DNA of 13,724 nt from Peptococcaceae bacterium (lineage in GTDB: Bacteria; Bacillota; Peptococcia; DRI-13; UBA5745), in assembly GCA_031264885.1 (NCBI GenBank), contig JAISDM010000239.1, positions 1-13,724 of the forward strand, read 5' to 3'. Below the pieces are notes generated by a model. The model saw only the letters and a list, made by a program, of their open reading frames with translations. It was not told the DNA's origin and ran no database searches. A program made the position numbers and the translations under genes. This document shows, piece after piece, positions 1 to 6,405 of the stretch; the stretch's first letter is position 1; every line of letters starts with the position of its first letter.

Positions 1-242
1 TCCAGGAGCGGCAGGATCCGCGCCGTACCGTTCTGACCTCTGTTCTGATCCGGGACGGGACCCGGCCCGTCGTCAGCGTCAAGAGCAGCCTCCCCGTGCC
101 GCTGCCTATGCTCCGGCCCGTCGCCGCCGAACTGAGCCGGCGCTCCGTCCAGGCGCCCGTCAGTATCGGGCAGGTTTTGTTCACCGATATTCTTGAAACA
201 GGAGCGGACATCATCGCCACCCGCGCGGTTCCGCGAGCTTAA
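1..242 (+). CDS. 3' end of an unidentified protein-coding gene (partial)
   Basis: An open frame enters from the left edge (first full codon at position 3) and ends at the TAA at 240-242, giving 79 residues. The other plus-strand frame starting at base 1 is stopped within 40 bases, and third codon positions in this frame are strongly G/C, so it looks like a real coding end. The visible part alternates beta-like stretches (LTSVLIRDG, PVVSVKSSLPV, SIGQVLF) and ends ATRAVPRA. The pattern of a strand, a PVV..KSSLP stretch and a late PVSIGQVLF segment loosely resembles the C-terminal half of chorismate-lyase/UTRA-like folds. The resemblance is too weak to name a function. No rho-independent terminator follows; the next 15 bases are only A-rich, and the repeat starts at 258. 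Confidence 0.6.
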   Translation, partial: QERQDPRRTVLTSVLIRDGTRPVVSVKSSLPVPLPMLRPVAAELSRRSVQAPVSIGQVLFTDILETGADIIATRAVPRA

Positions 243-257
243 AAAAATCTTCAATTC

Positions 258-350
258 GTAGTTTAGATTCCGATACCACATCTTGTCATTCCGGGCTTGT
301 CCCGGAATCCAAAAGAAGGAACCTGGATTCCGGGACAAGCCCGGAATGAC
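258..350. repeat. Dispersed nested-hairpin repeat, copy 1
   Basis: Two 26-base arms, 285-310 and 325-350, are exact reverse complements of each other. Each arm is also a hairpin by itself: ATTCCGGG, a 5-base loop, CCCGGAAT. The left flank from 258 (GTAGTTTAGATTCCGATACC) recurs beside a second copy at 13534-13636, so the unit includes about 27 bases in front of the first hairpin. It has no coding role and no T-tract after either stem, so it is not a standard terminator. Short interspersed repeats of this general kind (GTCATTCCGGGCTTGTCCCGG...) are widespread in bacterial genomes. They are usually read as REP- or MITE-like non-autonomous elements, and no transposase is visible here. Confidence 0.9.
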
Positions 351-413
351 GGGGAACAGACAAGATCGGAAAGGCGCCTGATTCCAAACTGCGAACCGCA
401 GCTTAACAAAATA

Positions 414-420
414 AGAGGTG
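414..420 (+). promoter_or_regulatory. Ribosome binding site fixing the acyl-CoA ligase start
   Basis: AGAGGTG lies 8 bases before the ATG at 429. It decides the start against an in-frame TTG at 297 that sits inside the hairpin repeat and has no ribosome binding site. The protein beginning at 429 (MDQLWEITLGDLL) also matches where YngI-type ligases begin. I see no convincing sigma-70 promoter in 351-428; the transcription start may lie in or before the repeat. Confidence 0.75.
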
Positions 421-428
421 TTGAAAAT

Positions 429-2096
429 ATGGATCAATTATGGGAAATTACATTGGGCGATTTGTTGGATCAAATGGCGGACCGTTATCCGGACCGCGAC
501 TGCGTCGTTTACACAGACCGCCCCTTCCGCAAGACCTATAAAGAATTCCGCGCCCTGGTCAACGAAACCGCCAAAGGCTTCGCCCGCCTGGGCGTCAAGA
601 AAGGCGATCATGTGGCCATTTGGGCCACCAATTACCCCGAATGGATCGTCACACTGTTTGCCACCGCCAAATTAGGCGCCGTACTGGTCACCGTCAATAC
701 CAACTACAAAATCTACGAAGTGGAATACTTGCTGCGGCAGTCCGACTCTCACACCCTGGTTCTGATCGACGGCTTCAAAGACGTGGATTACGTAGAAATC
801 ATTCAGCAGCTGATCCCCGAATTGAAAGGCAGTAAGCCCGGCCAGTGGCATAACGCGAACCTCCCCTTTCTGCAAAACATCGTCTACGCGGGGGACCGCC
901 AACTGGACGGGATCCACAATTGGAACAGCCTGTACGAGCGTCCCGGGGAATTCATGTCCGACGCGGAACTGGCGCGGATCCAAGCCGGCCTGGACGTCCA
1001 CGACGTCATCAACATGCAGTACACCTCCGGCACCACCGGATTCCCCAAAGGCGTCATGCTCACCCATTTCAACATCATTAACAACGGCAAATGTATCGGC
1101 GACCGGATGAATTTTACCCAGCTGGACCGCCTGTGCATCCCGGTTCCCTTTTTCCATTGTTTCGGCCTGGTGCTCGCCATTATGGCCAGCCTCACCCACG
1201 GCGCCGCCATGGTGCCCATCGACGCTTTCCAGGCGGGCAAAGTGCTGAAAGCCATCAACGACGAAAACTGCACGGCCGTACACGGTGTGCCCACCATGTT
1301 CATCGCCATGCTGGAACATCCGGACTTTCCCAAGTATCAGTTCGAGCATCTGCGCACCGGCATTATGGCCGGATCCCCCTGTCCCATCAAGGTCATGCAG
1401 GAAGTCATTGACAAGATGCGCATGACGGAAATCACCATTACCTACGGACTGACCGAAGCCTCGCCGGGCTGCACCCAAAGCAGGGCGGACGATACCGTCG
1501 AGCGTAAGGTGTCCACAGTGGGACAGATTTTTCCCTTCATCGAGGTCAAAATCGTCGATCCGGATACAGGCGAGGTGTGTCCCCCCAACGTACCCGGAGA
1601 GTTCATGGTTCGGGGTTATAACATCATGAAGGGCTATTACAAAATGCCGGAGGCCACGGCCCAGGCCATCGAACCCGACGGCTGGCTCCACTCGGGAGAC
1701 TTGGCTTCCTGCGACGAAGAAGGCTATTATAAGATCACCGGGCGGATCAAGGACATCATCATCCGGGGCGGCGAAAATATCTATCCCAAAGAAATCGAGG
1801 ATTTTTTGTACACCCATCCCTCCATCAAAGATGTCCAGCTGGTAGGCGTGCCCAGCAAGGAATACGGGGAAGAAGTCGCGGCTTACGTCATTCTGAAGGA
1901 AAACTGCGCGCTGAGCGCCGATGAAGTCAAAGAATACGTCAAAAGTCACATGGCGCGATACAAAACGCCCAAATATGTCCAATTTATCGATGAATTTCCT
2001 ATGACGGCCAGCGGCAAAATACAGAAATACAGACTCAGGGAAATGGCGGTCGAATCCCTCAATCTGCAGGACGCCGCCGGTATAGAAACCGCGTGA
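429..2096 (+). CDS. AMP-forming acyl-CoA synthetase (YngI-like)
   Basis: A 555-residue ANL-superfamily adenylating enzyme that makes acyl-CoA from a carboxylic acid, ATP and CoA through an acyl-AMP intermediate, in the cytoplasm. Visible motifs in order: the phosphate-binding loop YTSGTTGFPKGV at 198-209; TYGLTEASP from 338 (the E of TE binds Mg-ATP); GWLHSGDL with ribose-binding D424; the hinge region GRIKDIIIRGGENIYPKEIE; and the C-terminal catalytic lysine K530 in MTASGKIQKYR. Length is typical. The sequence closely follows the Bacillus subtilis YngI pattern (HVAIWATNYPEW, VPFFHCFG, LRTGIMAGSPCPI), which suggests a short- to medium-chain or branched acyl substrate, but specificity is not readable. 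It is the first gene of the operon; the next gene starts 17 bases later. An in-frame extension to 297 is open but comes from repeat DNA. Confidence 0.93.
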   Translation: MDQLWEITLGDLLDQMADRYPDRDCVVYTDRPFRKTYKEFRALVNETAKGFARLGVKKGDHVAIWATNYPEWIVTLFATAKLGAVLVTVNTNYKIYEVEYLLRQSDSHTLVLIDGFKDVDYVEIIQQLIPELKGSKPGQWHNANLPFLQNIVYAGDRQLDGIHNWNSLYERPGEFMSDAELARIQAGLDVHDVINMQYTSGTTGFPKGVMLTHFNIINNGKCIGDRMNFTQLDRLCIPVPFFHCFGLVLAIMASLTHGAAMVPIDAFQAGKVLKAINDENCTAVHGVPTMFIAMLEHPDFPKYQFEHLRTGIMAGSPCPIKVMQEVIDKMRMTEITITYGLTEASPGCTQSRADDTVERKVSTVGQIFPFIEVKIVDPDTGEVCPPNVPGEFMVRGYNIMKGYYKMPEATAQAIEPDGWLHSGDLASCDEEGYYKITGRIKDIIIRGGENIYPKEIEDFLYTHPSIKDVQLVGVPSKEYGEEVAAYVILKENCALSADEVKEYVKSHMARYKTPKYVQFIDEFPMTASGKIQKYRLREMAVESLNLQDAAGIETA

Positions 2097-2113
2097 ATAA
2101 AGGAGGCCTATCC

Positions 2114-2911
2114 ATGAAATTCGGATTTTCCACTTTGGGATGCCCCGGCTGGCTGTGGAAAGAAATCATTTCCGCCGCCAAAGACCTGGGCTATGACGGC
2201 ATAGAAATGCGGGGACTCGGCGACGAAATCTACTTGCCCCGCGTCAAAACCTTCGCCCCTGCCAATATCCCCAACATACTCGCGGAACTGCGAAAATTAA
2301 ATTTGGAAATCCCCTGCCTGACCACAGGCGCCTTCCTGTTCGATCCCGCCCGCAAAGAAGAGGCGCTCCGTGAAATTCGGGACTACCTGAATTTGGCCGG
2401 ACAGCTGAAGGTTCCATATATACGCGTTTTGGGCGATAAAGAGCCCGAGCCGGGCGCGGCGGATCAGGCGCTGGTGGAAGAGAATCTCCGCGCCATTCTC
2501 CCCGAAGCGGTTCGGCACAACGTCGTTTTGCTTCTGGAAAGCAACGGCGTCTACGCCAATTCCGGCGCGCTGAAAGCCCTGATGGAAAAAATCAGTCACC
2601 CCAACCTGGCCGTACTCTGGGATATACACCATCCTTACCGCTATTATCAGGAACCCGTCCAATCCACTTACGCCGCGCTGAAGCCGTGGATCAGGCATGT
2701 CCACATCAAGGATTCCGTTATGGAAGGCGGCAAAACCGTCTACCGCATGGTGGGCCAGGGCGGCGTCCCCATCCGGGAAGCCGTGAAACTCCTTGAATCC
2801 GACGGTTATCCGGGCTATGTGGTCCTGGAATGGGTCAAACGCTGGAACAAAGAATTAGAAGAGCCGGGGATTGTTTTTTCACATTTCCTCAATACCGTCA
2901 AAAGAATCTAA
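2114..2911 (+). CDS. TIM-barrel sugar phosphate isomerase/epimerase-like protein
   Basis: A 265-residue protein of the xylose isomerase-like/AP endonuclease 2 TIM-barrel superfamily. It shows the usual layout: FSTLGCPGWLWKEIISAAKDLGYDGIEMRG at the N-terminus, then E142 in LLLESNG, D170 and H173 in WDIHHPY, H195 and H197 in HVHIKD, and E239 in VVLEW. These are the expected positions for divalent metal ligands and the catalytic acid pair. Members isomerise or epimerise sugars or keto-inositols, or dehydrate related compounds; the substrate here is unknown. The start at 2114 is chosen because AAAGGAGG ends 6 bases before it; an upstream ATG at 2093 overlaps the previous gene and lacks a binding site. 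It sits inside an operon of acyl-CoA and 2-oxoacid enzymes, an unusual partner for this family. The gap to the next gene is 24 bases. Confidence 0.85.
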   Translation: MKFGFSTLGCPGWLWKEIISAAKDLGYDGIEMRGLGDEIYLPRVKTFAPANIPNILAELRKLNLEIPCLTTGAFLFDPARKEEALREIRDYLNLAGQLKVPYIRVLGDKEPEPGAADQALVEENLRAILPEAVRHNVVLLLESNGVYANSGALKALMEKISHPNLAVLWDIHHPYRYYQEPVQSTYAALKPWIRHVHIKDSVMEGGKTVYRMVGQGGVPIREAVKLLESDGYPGYVVLEWVKRWNKELEEPGIVFSHFLNTVKRI

Positions 2912-2935
2912 CATCTATCTCAAGGAGGCGTCTTT

Positions 2936-3484
2936 ATGCTGGAACTGCGCATCCACGGCCGGGGAGGCCAGGGTGTGGTAACGTTAGCCGAACTGCTGGC
3001 GCAGGCGGTTTTAAAAACAGGCCAGGAGGTTCAAACTCTGCCGTTTTTCGGTGTGGAACGGAGGGGCGCGGCGGTCAAAGCCGCTCTCCGTCTGGACTCA
3101 CAGCCCATTTTGGTTCGCTCTTTATCCTATCGCCCCAATATGATCGTGCTGCTGAACGAAAATTTGTTATCCCTGGCCTTGAGCGAAGGCGCGGCGGAGG
3201 ATGTGTTCTTCGCGGCCAACGCCCGCTCTCCCCTGCCGGTAAACGCGGCTCAATGGCTGGTGGACGCCACCGGCGTCGCCGTCCAAAACCAACTGATCTT
3301 CGCGGGGGAACCTTTCATCAACGTACCCATGCTGGGCGCTCTGTGCCGTATTCTGGACGTGCCGGAGCCGGCGATGGAATCCGCCATCCGGGAGCAGTGG
3401 GAGGAAAAAACCGCCCGGCCCAATTTGGCGGCCGCCGGTCAAGCCTATCACAGCGTAATCAAAATCCAAGGAGGCGCCGCTTGA
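2936..3484 (+). CDS. porG: 2-oxoacid:ferredoxin oxidoreductase, gamma subunit
   Basis: The 182-residue gamma subunit of a four-subunit pyruvate/2-oxoisovalerate-type ferredoxin oxidoreductase. The start has an AAGGAGG at 2922-2928, 7 bases upstream. The N-terminus carries the family signature HGRGGQGVVTLAELLAQAV (7-25), followed by FFGVERRGAAVKAALR, the typical conserved loop, and RPNMIVLLNENLL. In this family the gamma domain contacts the CoA-binding region and helps assemble the complex. Its stop (3482-3484) overlaps the ATG of the delta gene by one base, so the two are translationally coupled. Whether the enzyme prefers pyruvate, 2-oxoisovalerate or another 2-oxoacid cannot be told from this subunit, so the por symbol is a family label. 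Confidence 0.9.
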   Translation: MLELRIHGRGGQGVVTLAELLAQAVLKTGQEVQTLPFFGVERRGAAVKAALRLDSQPILVRSLSYRPNMIVLLNENLLSLALSEGAAEDVFFAANARSPLPVNAAQWLVDATGVAVQNQLIFAGEPFINVPMLGALCRILDVPEPAMESAIREQWEEKTARPNLAAAGQAYHSVIKIQGGAA

Positions 3485-3774
3485 TGAATCAGTCAACCAA
3501 TCCATCCGCTCATCCGTTCAGGCAGCCCCTGGCCCGGGGCATGACGGGCGCGGCGGGCCTGACGGGAGGCTGGCGGCTGCAAAGGCCGGTTCTGGATCCC
3601 GCCAAATGCAACGGCTGTCTGCTTTGCTGGATCCTGTGCCCGGATGGGGTCGTCGCCAAAGATACCCGCGCCATCGACTATGAATATTGTAAGGGCTGCG
3701 GCATCTGCGCCAGAGAATGTCCGCGAAAAGCCATCACCATGGTGAAGGAGAGCGATTATGAGCAAAATTCTTAA
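3484..3774 (+). CDS. porD: 2-oxoacid:ferredoxin oxidoreductase, delta (2x[4Fe-4S]) subunit
   Basis: A 96-residue ferredoxin-like subunit that passes electrons from the thiamine site to external ferredoxin. It has two complete cluster motifs: C42-x2-C45-x2-C48-x3-C52-P and C69-x2-C72-x2-C75-x3-C79-P. The N-terminal 35-40 residues before the first cluster are a usual delta-subunit extension. The start at 3484 is supported by AAGGAGG about 10 bases upstream at the end of the gamma gene. The frame remains open upstream to 2830, but that part is a shadow of the preceding genes. The 3' end overlaps the start of the alpha gene by 17 bases, which places it firmly in one translational unit. Confidence 0.93.
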   Translation: MNQSTNPSAHPFRQPLARGMTGAAGLTGGWRLQRPVLDPAKCNGCLLCWILCPDGVVAKDTRAIDYEYCKGCGICARECPRKAITMVKESDYEQNS

Positions 3775-4888
3775 TACCGGCAACGGCGCCTGCGCCATGG
3801 CGGTCAAGGCGGCTAAGGTGGATATCATCGCGGCCTATCCCATCACGCCCCAGACCTCCATCGCCGAGAAGCTGGCCGCTTACGTCGCTCAAGGGGAAAT
3901 GGACGCCAAGTACCTGCCTGTGGAATCCGAACACAGCGTAATGAGCGCGTCGGCAGCCGCTTCCGCCGCCGGCGCCCGGACTTTTACCGCCACCTCCTCC
4001 CAGGGCCTGCTGTACATGCACGAGGTACTGCATTATACCGCGGGCGGCCGGCTGCCCTTGGTGATCGCCAATGTCAACCGAGCCATCTGCGCGCCCTGGT
4101 GCCTCTATGTGGATCATCAGGACGCTGTTTCCCAGCGGGACACCGGCTGGATCCAATTCTTTGTCTCGACGATTCAGGAAATTTATGATACGATTTTATT
4201 GGCGTACAAGGTCACGGAGCAGATCGAAATCCCTGTAATGGTCAACTATGACGGATTTTTGCTTTCCCATTCCATGATGCCCTTTGAACCGGCGGATCAG
4301 GCGCTGGTGGACGCGTTTCTGCCGGCCTATGAACCCAACTGGCGGCTCCATCCCCAATGGGGCGGCACCTTCGGCAATGTAGCGCCGGCGGATGAATACA
4401 CCGCTCACCGGCGCAGACTGGCCGAGGATTTGGAAAAAGCCAAAGAATTGATCGAAAGCGAGGCGCGGAACTTCCAAGACCTCATCGGGCGCTGGCACGG
4501 AGGACTGCTGGATTGGCAGGGCCCCGGGGACGCGGAGGTTTTGCTGGTATCCATGGGATCCATGGCCTCGGAAGTCCAATTGGCGGTTCAACTGCTGGAG
4601 CGTCACGGAATCCGCGCGGCCGGCCTGAGGATCCGGGTATTCCGGCCATTCCCCCGGGAAGCCCTCGCGCGGATCATTCCCGCCGGCGCCAAGGTGTTGG
4701 TCTTCGACCGGAATCACGCCTACGGCACAGGCGGAGGCGCCTTGCTCAGCGAAATCAAAGCCGCTTTGTACGACCGCAGGGACAATATTCAAATTACGGG
4801 CCGGGTGATGGGCGTCGGGGGAGAGGATCTGCCCGCTTCCCTGCTGGCTTCCCAGGCCCTGGAAATGTGGGAGGAATTGAACCGATGA
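3758..4888 (+). CDS. porA: 2-oxoacid:ferredoxin oxidoreductase, alpha subunit
   Basis: The 376-residue alpha subunit, carrying the pyrimidine-binding thiamine domain (about 1-190) and a transketolase C-terminal-like domain (about 255-370). The signature AAYPITPQTSIAEKLA at 25-40 and VESEHSVMSAS at 55-65 (with the conserved glutamates E56/E58 near the cofactor) are typical. So are DHQDAVSQRDTGWIQ and the late VLVFDRNHAYGTGG segment. A binding site (GAAGGAG) lies inside the delta gene, which overlaps by 17 bases. The stop TGA at 4886-4888 overlaps the beta start as ATGA. The protein resembles pyruvate and 2-oxoisovalerate enzymes more than 2-oxoglutarate enzymes, mainly because of the separate short gamma and delta partners. 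This is inference from family knowledge. Confidence 0.93.
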   Translation: MSKILNTGNGACAMAVKAAKVDIIAAYPITPQTSIAEKLAAYVAQGEMDAKYLPVESEHSVMSASAAASAAGARTFTATSSQGLLYMHEVLHYTAGGRLPLVIANVNRAICAPWCLYVDHQDAVSQRDTGWIQFFVSTIQEIYDTILLAYKVTEQIEIPVMVNYDGFLLSHSMMPFEPADQALVDAFLPAYEPNWRLHPQWGGTFGNVAPADEYTAHRRRLAEDLEKAKELIESEARNFQDLIGRWHGGLLDWQGPGDAEVLLVSMGSMASEVQLAVQLLERHGIRAAGLRIRVFRPFPREALARIIPAGAKVLVFDRNHAYGTGGGALLSEIKAALYDRRDNIQITGRVMGVGGEDLPASLLASQALEMWEELNR

Positions 4889-5817
4889 GCGCGCGTTTGC
4901 AAGATTTATCCTCATATGAATACGTTCTTCCGGGATCGGCGGCCTGTGCGGGATGCCCTTCCTCCATCGCCCTGCGTCTCGTAGGCAAAGCCCTGGGGGA
5001 GAACGCGGTCATGGTCATGACGCCCTCCTGCGCCGTAGCCAGCACCGGGCCTCTGCCCCATTCCTGCTACAATGTGCCCGCCCTCAACGTATGCTTCGCT
5101 TCCGCCGGCGCCGCCGCGGGAGGCTTGAGCCTGGCGCTGGAAGCCCAATATGAGAAGGGCCGCCTCCAAGGGGAGATGCCTACCGTATTCACCTGGGTGG
5201 GCGACGGCGGCACCTACGACATCGGATTGCAGGGACTCTCCGCGGCGGCGGAACGCAATGACAATTTTATTCATTTTTGTTATAATAATGAGGCTTACTC
5301 CAATACCGGCATGCAGAGAAGCGGCGCCACGCCCATGCACGCCGTCACCACCACCACCCCTCTGGGCAAGGAGAATCCGCGCAAAAACCTGGCCATGATC
5401 ATGCTGCGGCAGGAGATCCCCTACATGGCCACCGCCTCTCTGTCCTATCCCATGGATTTGTACCGGAAAGTGGTCAAAGCCAAGTCCATCAAGGGCTTTA
5501 AGTATATCGAGATCCACGCGCCCTGCGCCCCCGGCTGGAAATTCGCCACCGCGGACACCGTCGAAATCGGCAGACTGGCGGTGCGTTCCGGCGCCTGGCT
5601 CCTATGGGAAGCGGAAAACGGCCAAGTCGCCGTCAGTTCCCCCACCTCCCAATTCACGGAAGGCAAAGCCCAACCCATTCCCATGATCGACTATATCGGC
5701 AAACAGGGACGCTTCGCCCATCTACTGAAACGGGACGATCAGGACGCCGTCTTGGAAGAAATGCGCGCCGCCGTCCTGCGGGACATCCGCCGCCTGGCCG
5801 AAAACGTCAATGGATGA
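4885..5817 (+). CDS. porB: 2-oxoacid:ferredoxin oxidoreductase, beta (thiamine pyrophosphate) subunit
   Basis: The 310-residue beta subunit, which binds the diphosphate of thiamine pyrophosphate and a proximal [4Fe-4S] cluster. The TPP motif runs from GDGGTYDIG (D107) to YNNEAYSNTGMQRSGATP (N134, N135), the standard GDG...NN spacing. Cysteines C21 and C24 (CAGC), C49 (PSC) and C214 (APCAPGW) are in the positions that ligate the cluster in the pyruvate/2-oxoisovalerate subfamily. The start at 4885 overlaps the alpha stop as ATGA. An open extension upstream to 4513 is a shadow of alpha. This is the last gene of the operon; its stop lies 6 bases from the stop of the convergent hicB, with no hairpin terminator between them. 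Confidence 0.93.
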   Translation: MSARLQDLSSYEYVLPGSAACAGCPSSIALRLVGKALGENAVMVMTPSCAVASTGPLPHSCYNVPALNVCFASAGAAAGGLSLALEAQYEKGRLQGEMPTVFTWVGDGGTYDIGLQGLSAAAERNDNFIHFCYNNEAYSNTGMQRSGATPMHAVTTTTPLGKENPRKNLAMIMLRQEIPYMATASLSYPMDLYRKVVKAKSIKGFKYIEIHAPCAPGWKFATADTVEIGRLAVRSGAWLLWEAENGQVAVSSPTSQFTEGKAQPIPMIDYIGKQGRFAHLLKRDDQDAVLEEMRAAVLRDIRRLAENVNG

Positions 5818-5823
5818 TTATAT

Positions 5824-6132
5824 TTAATGAGTTCTGACCATTCTCCGAGCCGCGCGATTTCCGACACGGCGCTTGTAGTCGTCAAGCGGCGCGTCTACAA
5901 GAGATATCACATCGCCTGACGCGCATTTGACCGCGGCTGGTTCAGACGGTGTGGGCATGGATTTGCCGTCACGTTCCAAAATATATAGCATACCACAAAT
6001 GCCCTCGCGAATTTTTTCGATGCCGTCGGCATAATTGTCCGCCTCAGTGACACACCCCGGCAAATCAGGCGCGTATACGCAAAATCCGCCCTCATCTTCG
6101 CGGGTAAATATCACCGGATAAACATAAGTCAT
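5824..6132 (-). CDS. hicB: HicB-family antitoxin, C-terminus apparently truncated
   Basis: A 102-residue protein with the HicB partial RNase H-like fold: MTYVYPVIFTREDEGGFCVYAPDLPGCVTEADNYADGIEKIREGICGMLYILERDGKSMPTPSEP, then VISLVDAPLDDYKRR. It should bind and neutralise HicA. The start is set by GGAGG 8 bases before the ATG (a TTG 15 bases further out overlaps that site). Full-length relatives usually continue after a segment like YKRR..NRAARR into a ribbon-helix-helix or helix-turn-helix DNA-binding tail of 25-40 residues. Here the frame ends after NRAARRMVRTH, directly against the end of the por operon. That suggests loss of the tail by a deletion. The hicA gene lies 44 bases upstream on the same strand. 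Confidence 0.85.
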   Translation of the reverse strand: MTYVYPVIFTREDEGGFCVYAPDLPGCVTEADNYADGIEKIREGICGMLYILERDGKSMPTPSEPAAVKCASGDVISLVDAPLDDYKRRVGNRAARRMVRTH

Positions 6133-6176
6133 CAAAAATACCTCCAACTCACTGATTTTGTTCTAAAACCGATTAC

Positions 6177-6353
6177 TCATTTCAGCCCTGCGTCTTTCAT
6201 CATTTTATCCAAAGTTTTCTTACTGATTTCCTTGTTATGCCGTTCGATCATCACAACCCGCTCGCCGTCGCTCCAGAAGTCGTGATTGGTTCCGTGATGG
6301 CTGAGCCGAAAACCCTGTTTTTTGATTTCTCGAATAAACTCAGACGGTTTCAA
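6177..6353 (-). CDS. hicA: HicA-family mRNA interferase toxin
   Basis: Reading the minus strand from a TTG at 6353 gives 58 residues: MKPSEFIREIKKQGFRLSHH, then GTNHDFWSDGERVVMIERHN, then KEISKKTLDKMMKDAGLK. This is the compact double-stranded-RNA-binding-like fold of HicA, an RNase that cleaves translated mRNA. The GTNHDF element carries the conserved catalytic histidine, here H24, and the C-terminal KKTLDKMMKDAGL helix is the family ending. There is no in-frame ATG upstream before a stop. GAGGGTG sits 8 bases before the TTG, so a TTG start is well supported. The toxin precedes the antitoxin, the common hicAB order. A strong promoter lies just upstream. Confidence 0.85.
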   Translation of the reverse strand: MKPSEFIREIKKQGFRLSHHGTNHDFWSDGERVVMIERHNKEISKKTLDKMMKDAGLK

Positions 6354-6375
6354 TCGTCGCTCACCCTCTTTACTG

Positions 6376-6404
6376 TTACCATTATAAGCTTATTTTTATA
6401 TAAT
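6376..6404 (+). promoter_or_regulatory. Probable promoter for topB
   Basis: TTACCA (6376-6381, 4 of 6 matches to TTGACA), a 17-base spacer, then a perfect TATAAT at 6399-6404, about 42 bases before the topB ATG. Its ends interlock with the opposing hicAB promoter: each -10 or -35 box shares one base with a box of the other promoter. Firing of one should therefore block the other. This is a sequence match only. Confidence 0.55.
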
Positions 6405-6405
6405 G
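6380..6405. promoter_or_regulatory. Inverted repeat spanning the divergent promoters (possible operator)
   Basis: CATTATA at 6380-6386 and TATAATG at 6399-6405 form a perfect 7-base inverted repeat with a 12-base centre. Inside it ATAAGCTTAT (6384-6393) is a perfect 10-base palindrome. The element covers the -10 boxes of both promoters. HicAB systems commonly repress themselves through a symmetric site at the promoter, so this is a candidate site, though part of the symmetry follows simply from two facing TATAAT boxes. Confidence 0.4.

Noticed and set aside
258..350. Copy 1 of the hairpin repeat as a CRISPR fragment or insertion sequence
   Set aside because: There are only two distant copies, no spacer periodicity, no cas gene, no transposase, and the arms are self-complementary hairpins.
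672..1982. Long minus-strand open frame (436 codons) opposite the acyl-CoA ligase
   Set aside because: A mirror of a GC-rich coding region; the plus-strand frame has complete ANL motifs and the minus product has no recognisable pattern or start context.
2830..3483. Upstream extension of the delta subunit frame
   Set aside because: It overlaps the isomerase and gamma genes, is Arg/Gly/Pro-rich in the way of out-of-frame reading, and the ATG at 3484 has a good binding site.
4513..4884. Upstream extension of the beta subunit frame
   Set aside because: It lies wholly within the alpha gene. The ATGA overlap at 4885 and the known N-terminus of beta subunits fix the start.
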